Shown: positions 35,346 through 46,105, numbered from the stretch's first letter. The stretch is DNA of 64,000 nucleotides from Silene conica (GCA_029255685.2 CM055319.2:8170747-8234746); one strand, 5' to 3'. Numbers and translations are program-made. The notes: generated by a model from the letters alone, not told the origin.

Positions 35346-35802
35346 CCCCCTAATCCAATGTTCCATTGAATGAGTTATTTATCAAAAACGAAGCTAAGCA
35401 CAAAGAGAAGAGGGATGAAATAGAGGAGAGGTAGAAAAACAGAAGAGATGTAGTGTTCGAAACCGAAATTGTTGGTGAACGGCGGGCAATATTACGGCTC
35501 ATTTTTTGCGCAAACCATGATACAAATAACTCCAACAACCATGCGAATACGATAAGGAAGTGAGACGAAGAGAATGGTGGTCGTATTTCATTATTTGGTG
35601 GTCGGACGAAGGAGAACAGACATGACGAAGGTAGCTCGTCGGAGCTCGAACAGACAACGACATGTTCTAAATTTCAAAAAAAAAAATTAAAAAATCGGAA
35701 TTTATGACGTGGACCCATTTTTGGTAATTAGTTTGAAACGAGCCCCATTTTGGTAAATAGTTTGATTTCCGACCCCATTTTGGCAAAAACTTCTATTTTA
35801 TC

Positions 35803-36144
35803 TTGATTTTATTTGATTTTTTGCATTGTGTATTTGTTAGCTAATTTCATTTTCAAGGTGGTTTGCCTGTATTTATTACATTTTGTACAAAATGATCATT
35901 TGATAGCCTTTTACCGTCATTTTGGCAATCATTAAGTGTCCCGAGGCTAAAGGGAGCAAGTCTTGACTAGTCCTCTTGACCATGGAAGGGCGTTTTGGGA
36001 TGATTCACGCATACCGGGGACGAGAAAACGTGAATTGGTGGCAACTTAAGTGAAGAAATAAAGCTCTAAGAACAAATCCACATCCCCTTTCGGGATTGGT
36101 AACCCTGGACCTGTGGGGTTACCCAACATTGGATTCTAAAAGAG
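35803..36144. other. Spacer between the Pack-MULE and the Tat element
   Basis: 342 bp. The right part (35935-36140) is less AT-rich than usual here and may be a fragment of an older repeat. No ends or coding sequence were recognised. Confidence 0.35.
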
Positions 36145-36149
36145 ATTAT

Positions 36150-36830
36150 TGTAGGCACAGAAAATTTATTAATGTGCCGAATAAATAAAATAAATTAATT
36201 ATTTTGAGTTAATACCAAATTTTAACTTAATTTAATTATTTTGTCCCGACTAAATCAAATACGGGTCGATTCGGATTACAAAAGAAGCTATCCGAATTCA
36301 CAAACCCGAAAAGAAACAAACTTGGGCCAAGTTCACAAGTAAACCCACAAATGGGTCTGTGAATGTAAAAGTCCACTAAGGGGAATTGAAATCCTATAAA
36401 AGGAGCTCTCCTCATTCATTTTCAGAGGATTGGACTAACCTGAATTTAGAGAGAGAAGAAGACACAAAAGATCTACAAGCTCCCTCTGCAAAAATACTTC
36501 TGCAAGCAGTCAACAAGCATACCAAAACTGTGCCGCCTGCCTAAGAGATTCAAGTCCAAGCTACAACGTTCAAGAGAGAACAAGTCACCGCGACCCTCTC
36601 AAGAATACAAATCGACACCTCCTATTAGAGTGTACGCGACCTCTATAGGTGTCATTCAAATACAACGTTCACGCCCTACTACATAGAGTGTATACGTAAC
36701 CTATCACGGCATATTAGAATCAGAGGATACATTAGAGATTGTACACGTACTTTTGATATTTAAATTAATAAAATTTATTTGTTTCATTGTTTTGTATTTC
36801 AGTTATCGCGATACAAAATCTGCTGTTACA
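36150..36830 (+). repeat. 5' LTR of the Tat element
   Basis: Begins TGTAGGCAC and ends CTGTTACA. A TATA box TATAAAAG lies at 36395-36402, with purine-rich leader sequence after it (AGAGAGAGAAGAAGACACA), so transcription probably starts about 36425-36435. Confidence 0.93.
36395..36402 (+). promoter_or_regulatory. LTR TATA box
   Basis: TATAAAAG in the 5' LTR; the same word sits at the equivalent place of the 3' LTR (51589-51596). Confidence 0.7.
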
Positions 36831-36835
36831 AATTT

Positions 36836-36853
36836 TGGTGAACCCGACGTGAA
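36836..36853 (+). other. Primer binding site of the Tat element
   Basis: TGGTGAACCCGACGTGAA starts five bases after the 5' LTR. From memory it matches all 18 bases of the 3' end of plant tRNA-Trp including CCA; that assignment should be checked against a tRNA set. It is not the usual initiator tRNA-Met site. Confidence 0.75.
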
Positions 36854-36908
36854 ACTCTCTACCTCTCATCTCTACTGCCGTTTTATTCAAGCCTACTACA
36901 ACAAGAAG

Positions 36909-39071
36909 ATGTCTACCAAGCAAAGCATCTCTTCCAGCGCATCCAAGAGGACGTACGCAGATATCCTGCAAAGTACTCATGCTGCTGCTACCTCTCCAGC
37001 TCTACAGTCAGTCGGCATCTCTACAAGAGGAAGGATGAAGAAGGCTGCTGTCAGTGCTGCTGCTGCAAGTCTGCGCTCTGCTCACGTCCCAACTAGGCCG
37101 CGCAAAATCTCGGTCGCTTCCATAGCTGCTGCTGCTACGGCACTCCTAACCGCCTCCTCTCCTCCGCGTGAGGAGATTAAGAGTGCTAACGTCAAGAAGG
37201 CATCTCCTGGCAACCCAAAGAAGTCGCCAAAGAAGAAAGAAGTCTCAACTCCTGACGCTGCTTCAGTTATGGTGATCAATGGTGCTACCCTTGAGGAACA
37301 AGTCCAGAATATGAACGCGCTCCTTGAAAGGGTGTTAAAGGAGAACGAGGAGAAGAACAAAAAGATTGACGAGCTCCAAAAAGAGGTGGTGGCGCTCCGT
37401 GACAAGAAGGCTGAGAGCGAATATGCTGACACTGAGGAGGAGGATGACAGCGACAAGGATTTTGGCAAGGAAGACGGTGGAAAGCCAAATAATGAAGTCG
37501 GCGCCTTCACCGAGGAAAAGCTTCAGGAGCTAATAGCAAGGACCATCAAGAGTCAGCTAGACAACAGCTCAGCAAGCAATGGGCGTTACATCAAGCCTTA
37601 TACGAAGAGGATTGACAGCTTGCGCATGCCTTCAGGTTATCAACCTCCAAAGTTTCAACAGTTCGACGGAAAGGGGAACCCGAAACAACACATTGCTCAC
37701 TTTGTCGAGACATGCAGCAACGCCGGAACTGAAGGTGATTGTTTGGTAAAACAGTTCGTGCGCTCTCTTAAAGGACTTGCGTTTGATTGGTATACGGATC
37801 TGGATTCTGAGTCAATTGACAGCTGGGGTCGCATGGAAGATGAATTCCTCAACAGATTCTACAGCACCAGGCGTGTCGTCAGCATGAGCGAGTTGACAAA
37901 CACAACACAATGGGAAGATGAACCGGTTGTGGACTACATCAATAGGTGGCGTGCGTTGAGCCTGGAATGCAAGGATCGCTTAAGTGAGACCTCTGCAGTT
38001 GAGATGTGCATCAATGGGATGAGTTGGGATATTCTCTATATCTTGAAGGGGATCAGACCGAGAAGCTTTCAAGAACTGGCGACCCGCGCTCATGATATGG
38101 AGATCACAATCAAAGGACGTGACAAGTATCGATCAACGTCTTCCAAGGCAACCAGTGAAAAGAAGGAGTTCAAGAAAACTGATAAGAGCTCTAGGTCATC
38201 AACAAAGGAAACAATGGCTGTTGAGACCAGTAGTGCGCCTGTGAAGATCTCGTCAAAACCCAAGTATGAGAAGAAGAAGGAGAAGTTTTCTTACAACTAT
38301 CAACGAGAGAAGCCTACCTTGGAGGAGTTGCAAGCAAAGAAGTACCCATTCCCAGACTCTGACTTGCCAGGAATGTTAGATGAACTCCTGGAGAAAAGAG
38401 TTATACAATTGCCGGAGTCCAAACGCCCTGAGCAAGCAAACAAGACAGGAGATCCCAATTACTGTCGCTACCATAGGTTGTTGGGTCATCCCCTTGAAAA
38501 GTGTATAACACTTAAGGAAAAGATCATGCAACTCTCCAAGGAAGGGAAGATCATTCTTGACCTAGATGAAACAGTTTCCACAAATCAAACTACTGCGGTT
38601 CTGGAGGAGCTTGAAGAGCCAACTATGCATCAAGGATGGTTTTTGCATACGTTGCAATTTGGAAGTTTTGAGCCTACGGCGTTACGGATCCAAAGGTCAA
38701 CGTCGTCATTACCTCCAATAACAAGGTCAACTCTTCAAGATAAGGGTGAGGGAAATAAAGATGAAGATGACGGTGATGAAGGTTGGACCTTGGTGACACG
38801 CAGGAAGCCAAGAAAACAAGTGAAACAAACAGTTCAACACATACAGCGTCGGCGAAGCAAGCCAAAGAATAAAAAGCCTCGCAAGCAAAGAGGGAAGAAA
38901 AAGACTAAAACTGCGATCAAATCACATGTCTTGCCTACAGATGTGTTAGAGCAGGAACCACTAAGGCATATTACCTTAGAAGAATTCTTCCCACGAGATT
39001 TTCTGAACAAAGTATCCGTGTGCACTGCCTCAGCAATTGAAGGTAGCAAAGAAGAAAAAGCAAAGGAATGA
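36909..39071 (+). CDS. Tat-type gag polyprotein
   Basis: 720 codons from MSTKQSISSS; the frame also opens upstream into the LTR, but this ATG is the first after the primer site. An Ala/Ser/Lys-rich N-terminus leads to a coiled coil near residues 126-165 (LEEQVQNMNALLERVLKENE). The retroviral gag fold spans about 260-400 (HIAHFVETC, GLAFDWYTDL, WEDEPVVDYINRWRALS, GIRPRSFQELATRAHDME). A Cys/His word YCRYHRLLGHPLEKC near residue 517 replaces the usual CCHC knuckle, as in Tat/Athila relatives. A very basic C-terminal part follows. It ends at a TGA, and the protease frame continues in the same frame directly after. Confidence 0.9.
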   Translation: MSTKQSISSSASKRTYADILQSTHAAATSPALQSVGISTRGRMKKAAVSAAAASLRSAHVPTRPRKISVASIAAAATALLTASSPPREEIKSANVKKASPGNPKKSPKKKEVSTPDAASVMVINGATLEEQVQNMNALLERVLKENEEKNKKIDELQKEVVALRDKKAESEYADTEEEDDSDKDFGKEDGGKPNNEVGAFTEEKLQELIARTIKSQLDNSSASNGRYIKPYTKRIDSLRMPSGYQPPKFQQFDGKGNPKQHIAHFVETCSNAGTEGDCLVKQFVRSLKGLAFDWYTDLDSESIDSWGRMEDEFLNRFYSTRRVVSMSELTNTTQWEDEPVVDYINRWRALSLECKDRLSETSAVEMCINGMSWDILYILKGIRPRSFQELATRAHDMEITIKGRDKYRSTSSKATSEKKEFKKTDKSSRSSTKETMAVETSSAPVKISSKPKYEKKKEKFSYNYQREKPTLEELQAKKYPFPDSDLPGMLDELLEKRVIQLPESKRPEQANKTGDPNYCRYHRLLGHPLEKCITLKEKIMQLSKEGKIILDLDETVSTNQTTAVLEELEEPTMHQGWFLHTLQFGSFEPTALRIQRSTSSLPPITRSTLQDKGEGNKDEDDGDEGWTLVTRRKPRKQVKQTVQHIQRRRSKPKNKKPRKQRGKKKTKTAIKSHVLPTDVLEQEPLRHITLEEFFPRDFLNKVSVCTASAIEGSKEEKAKE

Positions 39072-41013
39072 GAGGTGGATGATGCAGTGCCAACACAGCA
39101 ACCTCACCCTCAAAAGGATGATGAAGTGGTGAATGCTCTAGATGACCTCCCTGCAAACATGGGATGGAAAGAAATATTCCATCTACCTAAAGAGAAGCGT
39201 CAATTGATACTTCAAGGACTCGAGAAACCAGAGTTGTATGCGGGCAAGATGAAAGAAAAGGTTGAGCCCACCGAGCAAACAACTGGATGTTTCTCCTGCA
39301 ACGCAGCCTTGAGTTTTTCAGATGAAGATTTGCTTCTTGGGTCTACACTTCACAACAGGCCTCTTTATGTGTCAGGGTACATCCGGGGGCATAAAGTCAA
39401 GCGTATCTTGATCGATGGAGGTTCAGGAGTCAACCTCATGCCAAAGGCGACCATGCAAGAGTTGGGGATCACGATGGACGAACTATCAAATAGTCGAACA
39501 ATGATCCATGGCTTCAATTTAAATGGGGAGCGCGCAGTTGGAATGATTCGAGTAAACCTTAGCATGGGTGACTTGTCTTCCGACACATTGTTCCACGTCA
39601 TCGACGCTAAGACATCATTTAAACTATTGCTAGGACGACCTTGGAAGCACGAGAATGGAGTCGTCGCCTCAACCCTTCATCAATGCTTGAAGTATTACCG
39701 CGGCGGTGAAAGAAAGATAGATGGAGATGCAAAACCTTTCTCCAAAGTTAATGCCTTTTTCGCTGATGCAAAATTCTTTGAAGAAAACGGTACGTCCAGT
39801 GAGTTCATGCCAACCACCATCTCTTCAACAGGAAAAGGGGGCAAGCGAGAAAAGACCATCGTCACGGAAAATGCAACCCCAAATCCTGCTAAAGAAGTTG
39901 ATGTCAAGGCAGAGGCAAGCAAGGTAACCACTCATATCGCGTCATCGAAGAAAGAAGAGATGACGCAGAAGGCCGCGCCGCCAGTACTACGCTACATCCC
40001 AAAGTCTCGACGCAAAGATGGGGAGAGTCCTTTCGCAGAATGTCCAACGTCAAAGACAGAACCTAAGGACAAAAATAAGTCAAGTCAGACGATCAAGCAA
40101 GAATGGGTCGCAAAAGTTACTATACCTCTGACAAGTTCATCCCAAACAAAGGTTGTGAAACCACCTCCTACGGGTTTTGTCCATGCATCCAATCAACCTT
40201 CAAGTGAGGAAAACAAAGGGATGTTTGATCCTAATGCATACAGGCTACTTGCAAAGGCTGGTTACGACTTCACAAACCCGACTCCCCTTGGGAAGGTTAT
40301 AAAAGTTGAGCCATATGGTCTTAATAAGGCGCAGCAAGAGTTTTTCAAGCAAGAAGGGAGTTTCATACCATCCAAGCCTGGGTTGGGATATGAGTCTCCT
40401 GCACCTGTGAAGATTGGTGCTCGCAGAAGAGGCGCTAGTACATCTTCTCAGCATATCACAGTGGAAGAGGTTGCAGAAGATGAACAAGAAGGAGAAAAGG
40501 CACATTCATCTTCAGTCTTCGATCGCATAAGTCCACCTGCAAAAAAGTCACATTCTTCTGTATTTACAAGGTTGGGAAGACCAAGTGTTTCAACTAAACG
40601 CACCTCAGTCTTTGCTAGGCTTGGCAATCAAGATAAAAGTGAAGTCAAAACACAAGTGTCTTCGCTGTGCATGAACAAGAGGAGTACAATACATGATCGC
40701 TTGGGCAATCCATCAAAAACAGTCTTCAATCGACTAGGAGATCCCAAGAAGAGTTGTGGTGATAAATGTTCTTTCTCAACTTCTGCGAAACAAGTTGAAG
40801 AAGAAATAAGATCAAGTGATGACCTGAGAAGCGCGGTACCATCTCGCATGAAACGTATGCAAGTAGTGGATATCATACAACATGAACCACTCAAAGTAAA
40901 GAGGCGTATACTAATTCTCACGGGCCAGTCAAAAGACGTAGAAGAGCTTGCTTCTTCATCTTCAAGTCAATGCAGTCCAAATGAACCAAAGGATTTCGAA
41001 AATGTCACGTCAT
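39072..41013 (+). CDS. Tat protease and RLG-repeat linker (first part of pol)
   Basis: In frame with gag after a single TGA. The aspartic protease lies near 39360-39700 (SGYIRGHKVKRILIDGGSGV, where DGGSG is the active site; KLLLGRPWKHENGVVASTLH). A long linker follows, with a glycine-rich word PSKPGLGYESPAPVKI and five related words: SSVFDRISPP, SSVFTRLGRP, TSVFARLGNQ, STIHDRLGNP and KTVFNRLGDP. The frame runs into the nested Copia remnant at 41019. Without the insert it continues to the RT as ...VTSSYHITVEEMPDMDKE. Protease matures the particle; the role of the linker is unknown. Confidence 0.88.
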
Positions 41014-41018
41014 CATAT

Positions 41019-42091
41019 TGTTGGAGCTTGTGTCCTCCACATGTAGTGTGATAACGTCATTGCACATACCCTTGTACGGACAAGTGGGAGATTGTTGGGG
41101 CTGGTGTCCTTGACAATTAAGTACAATGACTTATTAAATCTCTTTAAGGATCACAAGGGAATACTTTTGTATTATTACCAGTTGATCCACGTTTATCAAT
41201 AACGGTTGGCTTGCTAGATAAGTTTGACGTTATTGTCATACGGATGGCGGTGATCAACTGGTCCCTATACGTCACACCTATAGGACACGTTTGAGAGATG
41301 TGAAGGTATGAAAATACAGTCACATTTTGCCGGATACGACTAAACAGTTAGTCAGAGGTATTGACTAATAAATTAGTCAATAAGATGTTGAGATTATTAT
41401 TTAATACGGATTAAATAATTTTAGCTAATACGGATTACAAGATTAATTCGTAAATTAAATATAAACAGTTATATTTAATTAAATATTGTATTCGCGTATT
41501 AATATAAACAGTTATATTAATTTGGGCAATTATACAATATCGTATTTTATCAGACCGTTATTAATATATCGATTGTATTAATATCTGATAACATGTTACG
41601 ATTTATAATTATAAACCCGCGAATTATATTTAAGCAATTGGGTCGAATCACGCATTGGGATAAGGTAAGAGTGGAAAGCCCACTCCTACCCAAACCCTAT
41701 TTCGGCCGAAACAAGAGGCTACATAAGGAGAGTCCTTCTCCTTATGTAGACTACTCTTGTTGCACTGTCAAAGAATCTCAAGGTAAAAATTAGGTTTTTG
41801 AGAGCATTCTTCTCCCAAAACCTCAGATCTCACATCTAAAACTCAATAGCTCTCCCAATATTGCAAGGCAGTTGGAGAGGATTTCTAGCACACGCGGCCT
41901 CGTCTCATTCTAAGTCTTGGGTGCAAGTTATAGGAGGGAATTTGTGTTAATTCCTGTTCTTAGGCCTTTTGCGCGAGGACTAAAGGTTGTACTTCTTTTC
42001 TTATGCTTTTTAATCTTATGACGTTATTCACGACTGTAATTTTCATTATAATCCTGCAATTAAAGGGCGAATACACGTTTTATTCCCCACA
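41019..42091 (+). mobile_element. Internally deleted Copia element nested in Tat pol
   Basis: CATAT flanks it (41014-41018 and 42092-42096). The first 30-40 bp (TGTTGGAGCTTGTGTCCT) match the start of the LTR at 41093 (TGTTGGGGCTGGTGTCCT). About 35 bp of internal tail with the polypurine tract AAGTGGGAGAT follow, then a whole 3' LTR of 999 bp (41093-42091) ending CCCCACA. All coding parts are lost. Excision in thought restores the host pol frame exactly. Confidence 0.85.
41093..42091 (+). repeat. Copia 3' LTR inside Tat pol
   Basis: TGTTGGGG...CCCCACA, directly after AAGTGGGAGAT. A TATA-like word and an A/T-rich middle with repeats of AAACAGTTATATT (41464 and 41507) are present. Confidence 0.82.
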
Positions 42092-42096
42092 CATAT

Positions 42097-43377
42097 CACA
42101 TCACAGTAGAAGAGATGCCTGATATGGATAAAGAAGTTGAAGCTGACGAGGCTCCTGAAACACTTGAAGACGGGGGGCAATCGACTGTGGATGAACTCAA
42201 AGAACTCAACTTAGGAACTGCTGAAGATCCTCGCCCCATTTATGTTAGTGCTCTACTAACTAAGAAAGAAGAGGAAGAGTACTACAAGTTGTTGATCGAA
42301 TACAAAGATGTCTTTGCTTGGAGTTACAAAGAGATGCCTGGACTCAACCCAAACATTGCAGTTCATCGTCTAGCAATCAAGAGAAGCATCAGTGCCAAGA
42401 AGCAACCCCACCGCCGTTTCAGGACAGAGCTTGTACCTGAAATTGAAAATGAAGTAAATAAACTCATAGAGGCGGGTTTCATTCGTGAAGTCACATATCC
42501 TACCTGGATCGCAAATATTGTCCCAGTCAGAAAGAAGAATGGACAATTACGCATATGTGTAGATTTTCGAGATCTTAATGAAGCATGCCCAAAGGATGAC
42601 TTCCCTTTACCAGTCACAGAGTTGATGATTGATGCAACCACTGGTCACGAAGCACTCTCCTTCATGGATTGTACTGCTGGTTACAATCAAATACTTATGG
42701 CTCCTGAAGACCAAGAAGCAACGGGTTTTCGAACCCCAAAAGGGATCTTCTGCTACACGGTCATGCCATTTGGATTGAAGAATGCTGGCGCTACATACCA
42801 ACGCGCGATGCAAAAGATTTTCGATGACATGCTGCATAAGACAATAGAGTGCTATGTTGATGATGTGGTGGTTAAATCAAAGAAAAGAGAAGACCACATC
42901 AAAGACCTTCGGGCTGTCTTCGAAAGACTTAGAAAATATCAACTTAAGATGAATCCACTCAAATGTGCGTTCGGTGTCACATCTGGGAAGCTCTTGGGTT
43001 TCGTAGTCAGACATAGAGGTATTGAAATTGACCAAACAAAAATCAAGGCTATCAACGAAATGCCAGAACCAAAAACATTGAAGGAGCTAAGAGGATTGCA
43101 AGGACGCTTGGCATACATTAGAAGGTTTATCTCTAATTTAGCCGGACGTTGTCAACCATTCAGCCATCTTATGAAGAAGGATGCTCCATTTCAGTGGGAT
43201 GAAAAGTGCAGAAATGCTTTCAATAGCATTAAGAAGTACCTAGCCAGTGCGCCAGTGCTGGGGGCACCAATTCCAGGAAAGCCACTTGTACTTTATATTG
43301 CAGCGCAAGAACGTTCCCTGGGGGCAATGTGTGCCCAAGAGATTGAAGACCGCAAGGAAAGGGCACTATACTCTTGA
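42097..43377 (+). pseudogene. Tat reverse transcriptase and start of RNase H 1
   Basis: The frame resumes after the nested insert (MPDMDKEVE at 42115). RT motifs: PHRRFRTELVPEIENEVNKL, IREVTYPTWIANIVPVRKKN, RICVDFRDLNEACPKDDFPL, the catalytic YVDD (near 42850), GKLLGFVV, and the thumb LQGRLAYIRRFISNLA. The first RNase H begins LVLYIAAQERSLGAM. The frame then ends with TGA at 43377 because one base is missing near 43370 (ACTATACTCTTGAG against the expected ACTATACTACTTGAG). The RT itself looks intact. Confidence 0.88.
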
Positions 43378-45284
43378 GTCGCACTCTAGTTGGAGCTGAA
43401 TTGAATTATTCTCCAATTGAGAAGATATGTCTCGCCTTGGTGTTTGTCATCCAGAAGTTAAGGCATTACATGCAGGCACATACGATACACATAGTCTCAA
43501 AAGCTGACCCAATCAAGTATATACTCTCAAGACCAGTCTTATCTGGGAGGCTCGCGAAATGGGCAATGTTACTTAAGCAATATGACTTGGTGTTCGTGCC
43601 CCAAAAGGCAGTGAAGGGTCAAGCTATCGCCGATTTCTTTGCTGATCATCCAGTACCAGCCGAGTGGGAAATTTCAGATGACCTCCCAGGAGAAGAAATC
43701 TTCTACGTGGATATTTTACCTCCATGGCAAATGTACTTCGATGGTGCTGCAAGACAAGATGGAGCTGGAGCTGGAGTTGTATTCGTAACTCCACAAAATC
43801 ATCTCATGCCATATGCCTTTACGCTCACTCAATTGTGCACAAATAATATGGCTGAATACCAAGCTTTCATACTTGGTCTCCAAATGGCGATTGAAATAGG
43901 CGTCAGAGATATGGACATCTATGGTGACTCGCAGCTGGTGATAAGGCAAGTACTTGATGAATACGAAGTGAAGAAGGAAGACTTGATCCCTTATCATCGA
44001 CGAGCATTGCAACTACTCAACCAACTTGACTCCATCAAAATTGGTCATGTACCGCGGAGTGCCAATAAGTTGGCTGACGCGCTTGCTAATCTTGCAGCCA
44101 CTTTGGCACTGGGGGCAGAAGAATCAATGCAAGTCCCAGTCTGCAATCGTTGGGCAGTATCATTGCTTGAAGGAGAAGAGAATGTAGATGCAACAAACAT
44201 GATATGCGTCTACACAATTGATGAAGATGACTGGCGTCAACCCATCATTGACTTCTTGGATCACCAAAAAATACCTGACGATCCCAGACGCAAGGTAGAA
44301 ATACGTCGACGTGCTCCAAAGTTTATTCATTATAAAGGGACGCTCTATAGACGTTCTTTCTCAGGACAATGGTTGAGGTGTTTAAGCAAATCTGAAGTTG
44401 CTGAAGCCGTGCACGAAGCTCACTCTGGCATTTGTGGTGCTCATCAATCTGGGCCTAAACTTCATGATCGTGTAAAGAGAATGGGGTACTACTGGCCAAC
44501 CATGATACAAGATTGCTTGGACTTCGCAAAAAAGTGTGAACCTTGTCAATTTTATGCAAATTTCATACACCAACCTCCAGAGCCATTACACCCTACTGTT
44601 TCTTCATGGCCTTTTGAAGCTTGGGGACTTGACGTTGTGGGACCTCTTGTTCCAAAGGCCTCAAATGGACACGAATACATTCTCGCAGGCACCGACTACT
44701 TTTCAAAATGGGCAGAAGCAATCACGCTACGGGAAGTGAAGAAAGAAAACGTTGTGGACTTCATTCGAACACAAATCATCTTCAGATATGGTGTACCGCA
44801 GCGTATCACAACTGACAACGGAAAACAATTCTTCAACCATCTCATGAGAAATCTGAGTGAGAAATTCAATTTCAAACAATACAGGTCATCAATGTACAAC
44901 GCTCCTGCAAATGGCTTGGCTGAAGCCTTCAATAAAACCCTTTGCAACTTGTTGAGGAAAGTAGTAGCGAAATCCAAGCGAGACTGGCATGAAAGAATTG
45001 GTGAAACATTATGGGCGTATCGTACCACTTACAAAACACCTACTCAAGCAACTCCGTATGCGTTGGTGTATGGAGTGGAAGCCGTGTTACCATTGGAGTT
45101 GCAAATCCCTTCCTTACGCATTGCTATTCAGGAGGGACTCACGGAAGATGAAAATGACAAGTTGCGGTTGGCGGAGTTAGAAGATGAAAATGACAAGTTG
45201 AGGCTCAACAAAAACTCCAATGCTACCAAGCAAGGATGTCACGCGCATTCAACAAAAAGGTGCGCCCTCGTTCTTTCCAAGTAG
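43374..45284 (+). pseudogene. Tat RNase H 1 end, second RNase H and integrase
   Basis: Continues RNase H 1 as LSRTLVGAELNYSPIEKICL. A second, archaeal-like RNase H follows (MYFDGAARQDGAGAG, TNNMAEYQAFILGL, YGDSQLVIRQ, KLADALANLA), the Tat signature. Integrase shows the HHCC zinc region (HEAHSGICGAHQSG ... CEPCQ) and the DDE core (GLDVVGPL, TTDNGKQF, GLAEAFNKTL). After a duplicated word EDENDKLRL the frame is lost near 45200 by loss of one G (AAGTTGAGGCT for AAGTTGGAGGCT). The last 25 or so codons of this open frame are out-of-frame sequence. Confidence 0.88.
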
Positions 45285-45475
45285 GAGATATGGTACTTGC
45301 AGTACGAAGACCAATTATCACCTCTCACAAGCCAGTAGGTAAATTCACCTCTAAGTGGGATGGTCCATATGTTGTGAAGGAGGTCTACACAAATGGTGCC
45401 TACAAAATCGTGGATAAAGATGGTGTTCACGTAGGCCCAATCAATGGGAAGTTTCTGAAACGCTACTATTCCTAG
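45200..45475 (+). pseudogene. Integrase C-terminal part after the frameshift
   Basis: In the shifted frame the sequence reads AQQKLQCYQARMSRAFNKKV, then VGDMVLAVRRP, KWDGPYVVKEVYTNGAYKI and ends GKFLKRYYS. This is the GPY/F-type C-terminus of Ty3 integrases. It belongs to the same pol as the preceding frame. Confidence 0.85.
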
Positions 45476-45524
45476 ACTCCAACGATGAAGGCTCCTAAGC
45501 AAGAGGATAAACTGCATCCTAAAA

Positions 45525-45563
<39 letters not shown>

Positions 45564-45605
45564 CACATATAAAAAAAAAAAAAAAAAAAAATCCTTCTTT
45601 CTTCT

Positions 45606-46072
45606 ATGAACTACGTCGGCTTGATCTTGTAGAGTACTTCGTGCTTTACAGGTACGTAGGCAACTTGGGTGAACATGTAGCTCAAGTGCAGCCACACCTT
45701 CAAAAAAAAAATAAAAAATCTTACCCTGTCATCTTTTATGAACTACGTCGGCTTGATCTTGTAGAGTACTTCGTGCTTTACAGGTACGTAGGCAACTTGG
45801 GTGAACATGTAGCTCAAGTGCAGCCACACCTTCAAATAAACCACATCCATCTCTGAACTACGTTGGCTTGATCTTGCAAGTTGTCACCTTGTCAGCTTTG
45901 CGGGTACGTAGGCAATTTGAATAAACACTTTGTTCAAGTGCAGCCACACCTCCAAACAAACATCATCCCTCTTTGAACTACGTTGGCTTGATCTTGCAAG
46001 CTGTCACCTAGACAATTTTGCAAGTACGTAGGCAATTTGAATACACTTTGTTCAAATGCAGCCATACACACA
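45606..46072 (+). repeat. Four tandem units downstream of integrase
   Basis: Units start with TGAACTACGTYGGCTTGATC at about 45607, 45739, 45854 and 45974 (steps 132, 115, 120). Each contains GTACGTAGGCAA and ends GTGCAGCCACACC or a variant. Units 1 and 2 are near-identical; units 3 and 4 pair with each other. A-runs separate them. Similar ACGTAGGCA repeats are known after integrase in Tat relatives. Confidence 0.8.
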
Positions 46073-46074
46073 CC

Positions 46075-46105
<31 letters not shown>

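Larger units (their letters stand above)
34188..35793. mobile_element. Pack-MULE carrying a receptor-kinase gene fragment
   Basis: Inverted arms of about 400 bp (34188-34590 and 35400-35793) begin GAAGTTTTTGCCAAAATGGG. The 9-bp duplication TATTTTATC (34179-34187 and 35794-35802) is the Mutator hallmark. No transposase lies between the arms; instead the core (about 34590-35390) carries part of a plant LRR receptor-like kinase gene with an intron. That combination defines a Pack-MULE. The left arm has an extra hairpin at 34316-34346 that the right arm lacks. Confidence 0.9.

Noticed and set aside
37082..37510. Ser/Phe-rich minus-strand frame
   Set aside because: Complement of Lys/Glu/Ala-rich gag.
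45485..45856. Lys-rich 123-codon plus-strand frame
   Set aside because: Made of A-runs and the tandem units; it starts after the integrase stop and has no domain.
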